DNA of 64,000 nucleotides, taken from positions 186,001-250,000 of the forward strand of contig NZ_LGIC01000033.1 in assembly GCF_001294535.1 (NCBI RefSeq), written 5' to 3'. The notes under the pieces are model-generated. The model did no database searches. It was not told where the DNA came from and saw only the letters and a program-made list of their open reading frames with translations. This stretch comes from Cypionkella psychrotolerans. GTDB taxonomy: Bacteria > Pseudomonadota > Alphaproteobacteria > Rhodobacterales > Rhodobacteraceae. How positions within the stretch are numbered: the stretch's first letter is position 1; each line of letters starts with the position of its first letter. Made by a program: the position numbers and the translations under genes. Positions 10,099-18,548 of the stretch are shown piece by piece.

Positions 10099-10877
10099 GC
10101 GCAGACGACAAAGACTGGAGCCCCGAAACCTACGCAAGGTTTCGGGGTTTGCGTTTGCGCCCTGCACTGGATTTGCTGGCGCAGGTGGGGGAATTGCCTA
10201 AGGGTGAGGTGGTTGACCTTGGCTGCGGCGATGGCGCGGTGGCCGAGGCTTTGGCTGTGCGGCTTCCGGGGCGCGTGTTGCGGGGCGTGGATAGCTCGCA
10301 GGCGATGTTGGCACAGGCTCGGGGCTTGGGGATTTATACCAGCCTTGAGGCGGTTGATATCGCGGGCTGGCGGCCTGAAACACCGCCCGCGCTGATTTAT
10401 TCAAATGCGGTGCTGCAATGGCTGCCAGATCACGCCAGCCTGATGCCTCGTCTTGCGGGCTATTTGGCGCCCGGTGGTGTGCTGGCGGTGCAGATGCCGC
10501 GACAGTTCAAAGCCGCCTCGCATCGGTTTCTGCGCGACATTGCGGGGTCGATGTTCCCCGACCGCTTTGATTTCTCGAAAGAAACCTCGCCCTGCGCCAA
10601 GGCTGAGGAGTATCACGCGCTGCTCTCGCCCTTGGGCGCGGTAGAGGCTTGGGAAACCGAATATATCCAACGGCTTGATCCGACTGCTGCGATGCATCCG
10701 GTGCGCGCTTTCACTCAAGCCACCGCGATGCGACCGATTGCCGACAAGCTGTCGGTGACGGAGTTGGCCACCTTCTGTGCCGCCTATGAAGCCAGCCTTT
10801 CGGCCGCCTATCCGCTGCAAAAGGATGGCGCGGTGCTGTTCCCGTTCAAGCGGGTGTTCTTCACGCTAAAGATCTGA
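10095..10877 (+). CDS. Class I SAM-dependent methyltransferase, Tam-like
   Basis: This 260-residue protein has the SAM-binding motif [15 protein letters not shown] near residues 39-53 and the later segment [11 protein letters not shown]. Both are typical of the trans-aconitate 2-methyltransferase (Tam) family. The C-terminal half is helical, as in Tam. The natural acceptor is not certain; trans-aconitate is a family-based suggestion. The GTG start overlaps the ftsH stop and suggests co-translation. Confidence 0.8.
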   Translation: MSADDKDWSPETYARFRGLRLRPALDLLAQVGELPKGEVVDLGCGDGAVAEALAVRLPGRVLRGVDSSQAMLAQARGLGIYTSLEAVDIAGWRPETPPALIYSNAVLQWLPDHASLMPRLAGYLAPGGVLAVQMPRQFKAASHRFLRDIAGSMFPDRFDFSKETSPCAKAEEYHALLSPLGAVEAWETEYIQRLDPTAAMHPVRAFTQATAMRPIADKLSVTELATFCAAYEASLSAAYPLQKDGAVLFPFKRVFFTLKI

Positions 10878-10878
10878 G

Positions 10879-11490
10879 ATGCCCGCACTTATCCCCACCG
10901 AATTTTACGGCACCATCACTTGGCTGGGCCGCGTGGCGGACCGCGATGCGGCGCTGGAAAGTGCCGCGCTGACCGAGATTTTCGCAGGCTTCGATGGCCC
11001 CGAGGGTGAGGCGCATGGCGGGATCAACCGCCCTGCCTGTAGCCGCGTCGCAGCCCTTTACAAACGCAACCACACCATCCGCAACACACGGCAATTCGCG
11101 GTGATGGCGGCAGAGGATTTGGCGCAGATCGCGGCGAAGATGGGCCTCGACAGTCTTGACCCCGCGCTGCTCGGCACCAGCCTTGTGATTTCAGGTATCC
11201 CGGATTTCAGCCATCTGCCGCCCTCCAGCCGCTTGCAGGCCGAAGGCGGGGCGACGCTTGTGGTCGATATGGAAAACCGCCCCTGCACTTTGCCCGCCCG
11301 CCCGATTGAGAGCAATCACTCCGGATATGGCAAACATTTCAAGCCCGCCGCGCAAGGTCTGCGTGGCATCACTGCTTGGGTTGAAGCCGAGGGCATGTTG
11401 CGGATTGGCGCGAAAATCCGGCTGTTCGTGCCTGATCAACCGGCGTGGAGCCAGCTTGACCGCGTCAGAAGCGGTCATAGCCTGATCTGA
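10879..11490 (+). CDS. MOSC domain-containing protein
   Basis: This 203-residue protein begins one base after the methyltransferase stop. It has the MOSC core: HGGINRPACSRV early on, then LGTSLVISGIPDFSHLPPSSRL, and later ENRPCTLPARPIE containing a conserved Cys. MOSC domains bind sulfur or molybdenum-cofactor intermediates and occur in sulfurtransferases and amidoxime-reducing proteins. The specific substrate cannot be read from the sequence. It ends 11 bases from the convergent RTX gene. Confidence 0.8.
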   Translation: MPALIPTEFYGTITWLGRVADRDAALESAALTEIFAGFDGPEGEAHGGINRPACSRVAALYKRNHTIRNTRQFAVMAAEDLAQIAAKMGLDSLDPALLGTSLVISGIPDFSHLPPSSRLQAEGGATLVVDMENRPCTLPARPIESNHSGYGKHFKPAAQGLRGITAWVEAEGMLRIGAKIRLFVPDQPAWSQLDRVRSGHSLI

Positions 11491-11501
11491 GGCTGCACAC
11501 G

Positions 11502-12713
11502 CTACAGCATGAAGTCGGTATCGACCAACACGCTGACATTCTTCACCAGTATCGCGAAATCCGCTGTCAGATCGCCGTTCAGATCGCCACTGACGATCAC
11601 ATCATTGCCCGATGTGGTGTAATGGAGCAAGCCTTGACGATGATCGAACGGATCGGTGCCGATAAAAGTAAATGCTTGATCTGTGCCGCCCGGGATGGCG
11701 TCTATATCCAGCAGGTCGATGCGGTCAGCCTCGGCACGATGAAAATCGCTAATGGTATCGCGCCCAGCGACAGCCACCGTCGAACTTGACGTTTTTTCAA
11801 ACACAAACCGATCCGATCCAACCCCGCCATAGAGCCGGTCTGCGCCCGCGCCGCCCACCAGTGCATCATTGCCATCGTCGCCGTACAAGAGATCATTGCC
11901 CAACTCGCCGAGTAACGTGTCCCTGCCTGCGCCGCCGTGGCCATCATCTGCGCCGCCACCAAGGATCAAGCCATCATTACCCAAGCCACCGTAAAAGCTG
12001 TTGGCATTGCCGCCAAAGGCGACCGTGGTCTTGATAGTGTCTGTCAGACGGTCATCAAAGCTGGAGCCTATGATGTCACTGAAGCCGCCGATGACATCCC
12101 CCTGAGCATCGCCACCAATGCCGGTGGTGGTGGTGCCAAAGGTCAAGGCCACAACGACACGCGCCGATGATCCCGCATAAGACAGCGTGTCGTTGCCATC
12201 CGCGCCGCCAAACATCACGTCCGCGCCTGCGCCGCCGATGATCAGATCGCGGCCGCCGCCGCCGTTGAGGCTGTCGGCCCCGGTGCCGCCATACAGCCGA
12301 TCATTGCCGAGATCGCCGTTGACCGTATCATCCCCCGCGCCGCCATAGATGCTGTCGTTGCCGTCAAAACCCGAAATCGTATCATTGCCGCCCGGTCCGG
12401 TGGCAGCCGCGTCGCCGTAAAGAATGTTCGCAACCTCGTTGCCTTGGATAAAATCGGCGCTGATCGCGCCGCGCACGTTCTCGATCAGCCCATTGACCAC
12501 CAAGCGGTGGCTGTCGGTGGCCGAGGTGTCAAACCGCGCCGAGGCTTGGGTTGAGATGCCGTCCACCGCCCACCAGCTGAGCCGAACGTCCGTTGCCAAA
12601 GCGTAGCTGCCACCCACCACCAGCCAATCCAGCCCGACGTTGTTGGGGTCGTTCACGGTCACCGTTGCGGTGGTTGGTGCCAAAATGTCGGCGTTATAGA
12701 TGTCGTTGCTCAT
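11502..12713 (-). CDS. RTX-type calcium-binding secreted protein
   Basis: This 403-residue acidic protein has an N-terminal domain of about 110 residues with no known motif. Two blocks of nonapeptide repeats (GGxGxDxLx type, for example YGGAGDDTVNGDLGNDRLYG and YGGVGSDRF) follow, separated by a non-repeat stretch. It ends with a serralysin-C-like segment (RDTISDFHRAEADRIDLLD). Such repeats bind calcium outside the cell after type I secretion, usually with an uncleaved C-terminal signal. No transporter gene is adjacent and no protease motif is visible. I prefer the ATG at 12713, eight bases after AGGA; another in-frame ATG lies at 12719. Confidence 0.85.
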   Translation of the reverse strand: MSNDIYNADILAPTTATVTVNDPNNVGLDWLVVGGSYALATDVRLSWWAVDGISTQASARFDTSATDSHRLVVNGLIENVRGAISADFIQGNEVANILYGDAAATGPGGNDTISGFDGNDSIYGGAGDDTVNGDLGNDRLYGGTGADSLNGGGGRDLIIGGAGADVMFGGADGNDTLSYAGSSARVVVALTFGTTTTGIGGDAQGDVIGGFSDIIGSSFDDRLTDTIKTTVAFGGNANSFYGGLGNDGLILGGGADDGHGGAGRDTLLGELGNDLLYGDDGNDALVGGAGADRLYGGVGSDRFVFEKTSSSTVAVAGRDTISDFHRAEADRIDLLDIDAIPGGTDQAFTFIGTDPFDHRQGLLHYTTSGNDVIVSGDLNGDLTADFAILVKNVSVLVDTDFML

Positions 12714-12719
12714 ATGCAT

Positions 12720-13037
12720 GTTCCTGTGAAAAGTGTGTTTAAGTCGGGCGAGAAAGCCAATTTCAAGTCTTTGGGTGCTAAATTGATCTCAGGTTAGGCC
12801 AGGTTTTGACTTGGCTCAAGCCTGCAAAGCCGCGTTCAGATGACAACTGCTGTCATGCGCCGTTATGGAATATGTGTTCCAAGCGTAGAATTTTTCCTCC
12901 ACCCGCCCCGCACTTTCCGATCGGAAACATCGGCTGGCGATTTTGCATGGGAAGAAGTCGGAAAAGCGCGTTTGAATCGTCATTTTCTCCGGTATCACGT
13001 CGCCAACGGGACAGTCCGTGCCCCTTGGGAGAATGAA
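12720..13037. other. Divergent intergenic region between RTX gene and fhs
   Basis: This gap of about 318 bases must hold the promoters of both divergent genes. I see no conserved gene and no recognisable riboswitch. Small dyads are present, for example GGAATATGTGTTCC at about 12865-12878, but no convincing -35/-10 pair. GGGAGA just before 13038 is the likely ribosome-binding site of fhs. Confidence 0.4.
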
Positions 13038-14714
13038 ATGGCCTTCAAAACCGACATCGAGATTGCACGCGAAGCCAAGAAAAAGCCGATCATGGAGATT
13101 GGCGCGAAGCTGGGCATCCCGGCTGAGCATCTGCTGCCCTACGGCCATGACAAAGCCAAGGTGAGCCAAGAGTTCATCAAATCTTTGGCCGGCCGCCCAG
13201 ACGGCAAGCTGATCCTTGTCACCGCGATCAACCCGACGCCCGCTGGCGAAGGCAAGACCACCACCACCGTGGGTCTGGGCGATGGCCTGAACCGCATCGG
13301 CAAAAAGGCCGTGGTCTGTATTCGCGAGGCGTCCTTGGGCCCGAACTTCGGCATGAAGGGCGGCGCTGCGGGCGGCGGCTACAGCCAAGTCGTGCCGATG
13401 GAAGAAATGAACCTGCATTTCACCGGCGACTTCCACGCGATCACCAGCGCCCACAACCTGCTGTCGGCGATGATCGACAACCACATCTACTGGGGCAACA
13501 GCCTTGAGATCGACGCCCGCCGCATCGTCTGGCGTCGCGTGATGGACATGAACGACCGCGCGTTGCGTGATATTGTGGTCAACTTGGGCGGCGTGTCGAA
13601 CGGCTTCCCGCGTCAGACTGGCTTTGATATCACCGTGGCTTCGGAAGTCATGGCGATCTTGTGCCTGTCGAACGATCTGGAAGATCTGGAAAAGCGTTTG
13701 GGCGATATCGTCGTGGCCTACACCCGCGCCAAAACCCCGATCTATTGCCGCGACATCAAGGCGGACGGCGCTATGACCGTTCTGCTGAAAGACGCGATGC
13801 AGCCGAACATCGTGCAGACGCTGGAAAACAACCCCGCCTTCGTGCATGGCGGCCCGTTTGCCAACATCGCCCACGGCTGTAACTCGGTGATCGCCACCAA
13901 GACCGCGCTGAAGCTGGGCGAATATGTGGTGACCGAAGCTGGTTTCGGTGCTGACTTGGGCGCTGAGAAATTCTTCGACATCAAATGTCGCAAAGCGGGC
14001 CTGAAGCCTTCTGCGGCTGTCATCGTCGCCACCGTGCGCGCGATGAAGATGAACGGCGGCGTGGCCAAGGCTGACTTGGGTGCGGAAAATGTTGAAGCGG
14101 TGAAAAAAGGCTGCCCGAATTTGGGCCGTCACATCGGCAACGTCAAAGGCTTTGGCGTGCCGGTTGTGGTTGCGATCAACCACTTCTTCAGCGACACCGA
14201 TGCCGAGATTGCAGCCGTGAAAGCCTATGTGGCCGAGCAGGGCGCAGAGGCGATCCTGTGCAAACACTGGGCCTTGGGGTCGGAAGGCATTGAAGAACTG
14301 GCGCATAAGGTCGTTCAAATGGCCGAGTCTGGTGCGGCCAACTTCGCACCGCTGTATCCCGACGAGATGCCTCTGTTCCAAAAGCTGGAAACCATCGCCA
14401 AGCGGATCTATCATGCTGACGCTGTGATCGCCGACAAGTCGATCCGTGATCAGTTGCGCGTTTGGGAAGCGGCGGGCTACGGCCATCTGCCGATCTGTGT
14501 GGCCAAGACCCAGTACAGCTTCACCACCGATCCGACCGTCCGCGGTGCGCCGACTGGCCATACCGTGCCGGTGCGTGAAGTGCGGCTGTCGGCAGGGGCT
14601 GGTTTCATCGTCGCGATCTGCGGTGAGATCATGACCATGCCGGGTCTGCCGAAAGTGCCGTCGGCTGAAGTGATCCGCCTGAACGCGGATGGCAATGTCG
14701 AAGGACTGTTCTAA
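13038..14714 (+). CDS. fhs: Formate--tetrahydrofolate ligase
   Basis: This 558-residue enzyme makes 10-formyl-THF from formate, ATP and THF. The phosphate-binding loop [18 protein letters not shown] lies near residues 65-82, and [21 protein letters not shown] follows as expected for the family. Length is typical (about 555-560). The ATG at 13038 follows GGGAGA and gives the usual [10 protein letters not shown] start; an in-frame extension upstream is not conserved-looking. It heads a cluster with chorismate mutase and two folD genes, so the module links formate to methylene-THF in either direction. Confidence 0.98.
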   Translation: MAFKTDIEIAREAKKKPIMEIGAKLGIPAEHLLPYGHDKAKVSQEFIKSLAGRPDGKLILVTAINPTPAGEGKTTTTVGLGDGLNRIGKKAVVCIREASLGPNFGMKGGAAGGGYSQVVPMEEMNLHFTGDFHAITSAHNLLSAMIDNHIYWGNSLEIDARRIVWRRVMDMNDRALRDIVVNLGGVSNGFPRQTGFDITVASEVMAILCLSNDLEDLEKRLGDIVVAYTRAKTPIYCRDIKADGAMTVLLKDAMQPNIVQTLENNPAFVHGGPFANIAHGCNSVIATKTALKLGEYVVTEAGFGADLGAEKFFDIKCRKAGLKPSAAVIVATVRAMKMNGGVAKADLGAENVEAVKKGCPNLGRHIGNVKGFGVPVVVAINHFFSDTDAEIAAVKAYVAEQGAEAILCKHWALGSEGIEELAHKVVQMAESGAANFAPLYPDEMPLFQKLETIAKRIYHADAVIADKSIRDQLRVWEAAGYGHLPICVAKTQYSFTTDPTVRGAPTGHTVPVREVRLSAGAGFIVAICGEIMTMPGLPKVPSAEVIRLNADGNVEGLF

Positions 14715-14802
14715 GCCACGATTGAAACAGGCTGGGGCCATTCGTCGCCTTGCCTTTGGACCGCATCGGAATTAACTCCATGCCAGCCCAAAGGAGAGCG
14801 CG

Positions 14803-15105
14803 ATGAAGGCCCCCGCCGATTGCCTAACGATGCAAGATTTGCGTGTGCAGATTGATCTTCTGGATGCGGAAATCGTTGCAAAACTGGCGGCGCGGGCGAG
14901 CTATATCGACCGCGCTGCTGTGCTCAAACAAACCGAAATGCTGCCCGCGCGGATCAATGACCGGGTGGAGCAAGTGGTAGATCGGGTGCGGGCAGGGGCA
15001 GAGGCCGAAGGTCTGGACCCGGCGCTTGCAGAAGATCTCTGGCGGCGGATCATCGAATGGTCGATCGCCCGCGAGGAACAGGTTCTGGGGCCGGACAGCC
15101 CCTGA
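14803..15105 (+). CDS. Chorismate mutase, AroQ class (type II)
   Basis: This is a 100-residue all-helical protein with the AroQ pattern. LRVQIDLLDAEIVAKLAARA forms the first helix; ARINDRVEQVVDRVR and DLWRRIIEWSIAREE form the others, placing the usual Arg, Lys and Glu active-site residues. It would convert chorismate to prephenate. The closely related isochorismate-pyruvate lyase fold cannot be fully excluded. AAAGGAGAG precedes the ATG. Its location between fhs and folD recurs in Rhodobacteraceae, but the reason is not obvious. Confidence 0.85.
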   Translation: MKAPADCLTMQDLRVQIDLLDAEIVAKLAARASYIDRAAVLKQTEMLPARINDRVEQVVDRVRAGAEAEGLDPALAEDLWRRIIEWSIAREEQVLGPDSP

Positions 15106-15114
15106 AAGGGCGGT

Positions 15115-15993
15115 ATGACGGCGACGCTGATTGACGGAAAAGCCATTGCGGCGCGGATGCGCGGCGAGACTTTGCTCGAAGCGCAGGCTTTGACGGACGC
15201 GGGCTGGACGCCGAAGCTGGTGTCGATCTCGGTCGGTGATGTGGCTGCTGCGGAATTGTATGTGCGCAACCAGCAGCGCCAAGCGCAGGATGCGGGCGTT
15301 GGGTTTGAGGCGCGGAATTATCCGGAAAGCATTAGTTTAGAGCAACTTACCGGGGTTTTGGCCGGCCTGAACGCTGATCCTCGGGTGAACGGCATCATCA
15401 TTCAGCGGCCCTTGCCTGCGCATATCCCGGTGAAGGCGTTGCAAAAGGCGGTGCATCCGTTGAAAGATGTTGAGGGGATGCACCCGGCCTCGATTGGCAA
15501 TATCGTCTACAACGATCTGGCGCTTGGCCCCTGCACGGCGGTTGCCGCCGTGGAAATCCTGAAAACCCTGCCGTTGAAGCTGGAAGGCCTTGATGTCTGC
15601 GTTATCGGCCACTCTGAAATCGTCGGCAAACCGATTGCCTTTCTGATGATGGGTCTGGGGGCAACCGTGACCGTCTGCCACCACATGACCCGTCAGGTTG
15701 CCGTGCATAGCCGCGCGGCGGATGCGGTGTTCGTCGCGGTGGGCAAGCCGGGGCTTGTCACCGGAGCGATGCTGAAGCCCGGCTCGGCTTTGATCGACAT
15801 TGGCATCAACCGCGTCGATGGCAAAACTGTCGGGGATGCGGATTTTGAAAGCTGCTCGAAGGTCGCTGGCTGGATCACCCCGGTTCCCGGCGGTGTTGGC
15901 CCGGTGACCGTCGCCACATTGATGAAAAACGCCGTTCTGGCGACCCGGATGCAAATGGACCATTATCGCAGCGCCTTCGCGGCTGCGAGCTAG
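15115..15993 (+). CDS. folD: FolD paralogue 1, catalytic Lys and Asp replaced
   Basis: This 292-residue protein has both FolD domains: the substrate domain, and a Rossmann domain with VIGHSEIVGKP and [17 protein letters not shown]. The YxxxK active-site motif reads Y49-V-R-N-Q53, so the cyclohydrolase Lys is Gln. The KDVDG motif reads KDVEG, so the second Asp is Glu120. The PCTPxG motif is PCTAVA. In human MTHFD1 the equivalent Lys-to-Gln change is reported to abolish cyclohydrolase but not dehydrogenase activity. I infer a dehydrogenase-only or otherwise specialised paralogue. The next gene is a canonical FolD nine bases downstream. Confidence 0.92.
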   Translation: MTATLIDGKAIAARMRGETLLEAQALTDAGWTPKLVSISVGDVAAAELYVRNQQRQAQDAGVGFEARNYPESISLEQLTGVLAGLNADPRVNGIIIQRPLPAHIPVKALQKAVHPLKDVEGMHPASIGNIVYNDLALGPCTAVAAVEILKTLPLKLEGLDVCVIGHSEIVGKPIAFLMMGLGATVTVCHHMTRQVAVHSRAADAVFVAVGKPGLVTGAMLKPGSALIDIGINRVDGKTVGDADFESCSKVAGWITPVPGGVGPVTVATLMKNAVLATRMQMDHYRSAFAAAS

Positions 15994-16002
15994 GAGAATA
16001 AC

Positions 16003-16893
16003 ATGACCGCTACAGTGATTGACGGCAAAGTTTTCGCGGCCAAAGTGCGCGCGCAGGTGCAGGCGCATGTCGCCAAATTGCGCGAAAGCCATGGCATCCA
16101 GCCGGGCCTCGCGGTGGTTCTGGTCGGTGAAGACCCGGCGTCTCAGGTTTACGTGCGCAACAAACACGCCTCGACCATCGAAGTCGGCATGGCATCTTTC
16201 GAACATCGCTTGCCTGCGGACACCTCTGAGGCCGATCTGCTGGCCTTGGTCAACAGCCTGAACGCCGATCCGAAAGTTCATGCCATTCTCGTGCAGTTGC
16301 CGCTGCCTGCTCATCTGAATTCTGAACTGATCATCAACACCATCGACCCCGCTAAGGATGTCGACGGCTTTCACATTTCCAACGTTGGTCTCCTGGGGAC
16401 CGGACAAAAGAGCATGGTCCCTTGCACGCCGCTCGGCTGTCTGATGATGCTGCGCGATCATCATGGCAGCTTGGCGGGCCTCAACGCGGTTGTCGTCGGC
16501 CGCTCCAACATCGTCGGCAAACCGATGGCACAACTGCTGCTGGGCGACAGCTGCACCGTGACCATTGCGCACAGCCGCACCAAGGATCTCGCCGTCGTCT
16601 GCCGGGGCGCCGATATCCTCGTCGCCGCCGTCGGGCGCCCGGAAATGATCACCGGAGATTTCGTCAAACCCGGTGCCACGGTGATCGACGTCGGCATCAA
16701 CCGCATTGAACGCGATGGCAAAAACAAGCTGGTCGGTGATGTACACTACGAATCAGCCGCGAAAGTGGCGGGCGCGATCACCCCGGTTCCGGGCGGCGTT
16801 GGCCCGATGACCATCGCTTGCCTGCTGGCCAATGCCCTGACGGCATGCTGCCGCGCCAATGGCCTGCCCGAACCAGAGGGTTTGACGGCCTGA
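16003..16893 (+). CDS. folD: Bifunctional methylene-THF dehydrogenase/cyclohydrolase FolD
   Basis: This 296-residue protein is a canonical FolD. The active-site YVRNK gives Tyr50 and Lys54, VQLPLP supplies the conserved Gln, and KDVDG supplies Asp121, all at the E. coli numbering. PCTPLGC and the NADP-binding [11 protein letters not shown] are intact. It interconverts 5,10-methylene-THF and 10-formyl-THF. GGAGAATAAC precedes the ATG. Together with fhs it gives a complete route between formate and methylene-THF. Confidence 0.97.
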   Translation: MTATVIDGKVFAAKVRAQVQAHVAKLRESHGIQPGLAVVLVGEDPASQVYVRNKHASTIEVGMASFEHRLPADTSEADLLALVNSLNADPKVHAILVQLPLPAHLNSELIINTIDPAKDVDGFHISNVGLLGTGQKSMVPCTPLGCLMMLRDHHGSLAGLNAVVVGRSNIVGKPMAQLLLGDSCTVTIAHSRTKDLAVVCRGADILVAAVGRPEMITGDFVKPGATVIDVGINRIERDGKNKLVGDVHYESAAKVAGAITPVPGGVGPMTIACLLANALTACCRANGLPEPEGLTA

Positions 16894-16923
16894 AACCTGT
16901 AAAGCGTTGTTAAAACGCAGCAG

Positions 16924-16939
16924 TTATCCATTTGGATAA
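16924..16939. repeat. Short inverted repeat upstream of LytTR gene
   Basis: TTATCCA and TGGATAA form 7-base arms separated by two T residues in the gap between folD and the LytTR gene. The size suits a small operator. There is no direct evidence for which protein binds it. Confidence 0.3.
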
Positions 16940-17010
16940 TTGAAATGATTGCCACAAGGTTAACCAGTCGCTAAGCACCGCCGAAGTAACCAGTAACGCG
17001 CCAGAGGCCC

Positions 17011-17799
17011 ATGTCGGCGTTCGCCCAAAGATTTAAACAGGAAATAAGCTCGGGCGTGTCCATTAGTTTTTGGGCCGTCCTGCTGCTTTTTGTCGCTTTG
17101 ACGGGCCCGTTTGGCACCTATGCCGCCTATAGTTTTGGCCAGCGTTTGCTGGCGGTCGCCCCCCTACTGGCGGCGATCATGTTGGTGGGCGTGGCGATCC
17201 GGGTGCTGGTGTTCAGCACGCTGCCGCCGCGGCGGTTTCGCTGGGCCTCGGCGCTGAATGCGGGCCTTGCCAGCCTGATCATCGCGCCAATGCTGGATCA
17301 ATTTCTGCACCAGATCCCGCCGACCGACACCGTCAGCTATCCCGGTTTGGGTGAGTTGATGCTGCTGGTGTTTTCGCTGTCATTAGGGCTGTCGTCGTTG
17401 CGCCGCACGGTCGCGTTAGACTTTGACCCGCCGCCCGCTGCGCCGGAGCCCGCGCTCGCGCCGGAACCAGAACCCGAAGCGCCGCCTCTGCCCCGGCTGT
17501 TGCAACGGTTGGATGTCGTGACCCCCGGCGCTTTGTGGTCGATTTCGGTGCGCGATCACTATGTTGACGTGCAGACCAGTTGTGGCACCACCAGCCTGCT
17601 GATGCGGCTCAGCGATGCGATGGTCGAGACGGCTCCGGTTGAGGGTGCGCAAATCCACCGCTCGCATTGGGTGGCGTGGGAGGCGGTGCAGGGGGTAGAG
17701 CGCGACGGTGCCAAGCTGTTCGTGGCGCTGGAGGGCGGCAATCGTCTGCCGGTGTCGAAAAACCACCGTGAAAAACTGGTGGCGCGCGGCTTGCTGTAG
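17011..17799 (+). CDS. Membrane-anchored LytTR DNA-binding regulator
   Basis: This 262-residue protein has about four transmembrane helices in residues 18-135. A Pro/Glu-rich linker (about 140-162) leads to a C-terminal LytTR domain. The domain is recognisable from LWSISVRDHYVDVQTSCG, then IHRSHWVAWEAVQGVERDG and the final LPVSKNHREKL. LytTR domains bind DNA through a beta fold, and the membrane part may sense an envelope signal. The target genes are unknown; autoregulation is possible. No kinase is adjacent. Confidence 0.85.
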   Translation: MSAFAQRFKQEISSGVSISFWAVLLLFVALTGPFGTYAAYSFGQRLLAVAPLLAAIMLVGVAIRVLVFSTLPPRRFRWASALNAGLASLIIAPMLDQFLHQIPPTDTVSYPGLGELMLLVFSLSLGLSSLRRTVALDFDPPPAAPEPALAPEPEPEAPPLPRLLQRLDVVTPGALWSISVRDHYVDVQTSCGTTSLLMRLSDAMVETAPVEGAQIHRSHWVAWEAVQGVERDGAKLFVALEGGNRLPVSKNHREKLVARGLL

Positions 17800-17801
17800 G
17801 G

Positions 17802-18443
17802 CTAGCGCGGCATCGGCAAGGGCAGGGCGGTTTTGCCAATCGCCACCGCCAAGGCTTGCGGCTGCATCAGCGCGGTCAGGGTAGGATCATGGCTCCACAA
17901 CCCGCCCGTATAGCTGCCATAGGCGGGCAAGATCACCCGGGCTTGGTCCAGCAGAAAACAGCGCCGCGCCTGTCCCGCCAGCCGCAGCTTTGGGTGGTAA
18001 TGGCCGGAAATTTCAGGTGTTTGCGTGGTGGCGATATGGCGAAACGCCAGCGGCCCGATCTGCAGTTCCGCCCGGTGACTGCCGCCCAAAGCAAACGGGC
18101 CCGCGTCATGGTTGCCCTCAATCCAGACCCAATCGCGCCCCGCCATCAAGCGGGTGAGCCAAAGCTGATCGGCGGGGTCCATCGCTTCGGCGGCGCGCAG
18201 ATCATCAAAGCTGTCGCCCAAACAGATTACCCCCCGCGCGCCCGTCGCCTCCAGATCATCATCCAACCGTTGCAAGGTGTCGCGGGTCTCGAACGGTGGT
18301 AGCAGCGCACCACCCCGCCGCGCGAGGCGTTCCGACTTGCCGAAATGCAGGTCAGAGACGACCAACAGCTGTTCGGCAGGCCAATGCAATGCGCCCGAGG
18401 GCAGGGCGTGCAGATCAGCCGAAGACAGGGAAAACCGATACAT
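17802..18443 (-). CDS. pdeM: Ligase-associated DNA repair endonuclease PdeM
   Basis: This 213-residue calcineurin-like metallophosphoesterase has the metal-binding motifs VVSDLHFGKS (about residue 28), GDSFDD, EGNHD and GHYHPK, in family order. It matches PdeM of the ligase-associated DNA damage response set. I start it at the ATG at 18443 (MYRFSLSSADL); a longer in-frame start would add 33 unconserved-looking residues. It lies downstream of the Lhr-like helicase on the same strand, 105 bases away, and the two probably act together. Confidence 0.85.
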   Translation of the reverse strand: MYRFSLSSADLHALPSGALHWPAEQLLVVSDLHFGKSERLARRGGALLPPFETRDTLQRLDDDLEATGARGVICLGDSFDDLRAAEAMDPADQLWLTRLMAGRDWVWIEGNHDAGPFALGGSHRAELQIGPLAFRHIATTQTPEISGHYHPKLRLAGQARRCFLLDQARVILPAYGSYTGGLWSHDPTLTALMQPQALAVAIGKTALPLPMPR

Positions 18444-18548
18444 GGCGAGCAGCTTTGCCCTGTGATGGTCAACTTGACAAGACCTGCCCGCATCCCGTGG
18501 CAACGCCGATGAGTGGGGGCTCGATGCCCCCCGAAGCGGCATCTGTTG

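Noticed and set aside
12816-14741. Long open frame opposite fhs on the minus strand
   Set aside because: It is the antisense shadow of a highly conserved enzyme gene in GC-rich DNA; its translation is His/Arg-rich and shows no family.
15337-16746. Minus-strand frame across both folD genes
   Set aside because: Antisense to two unambiguous enzymes and without any protein motif.
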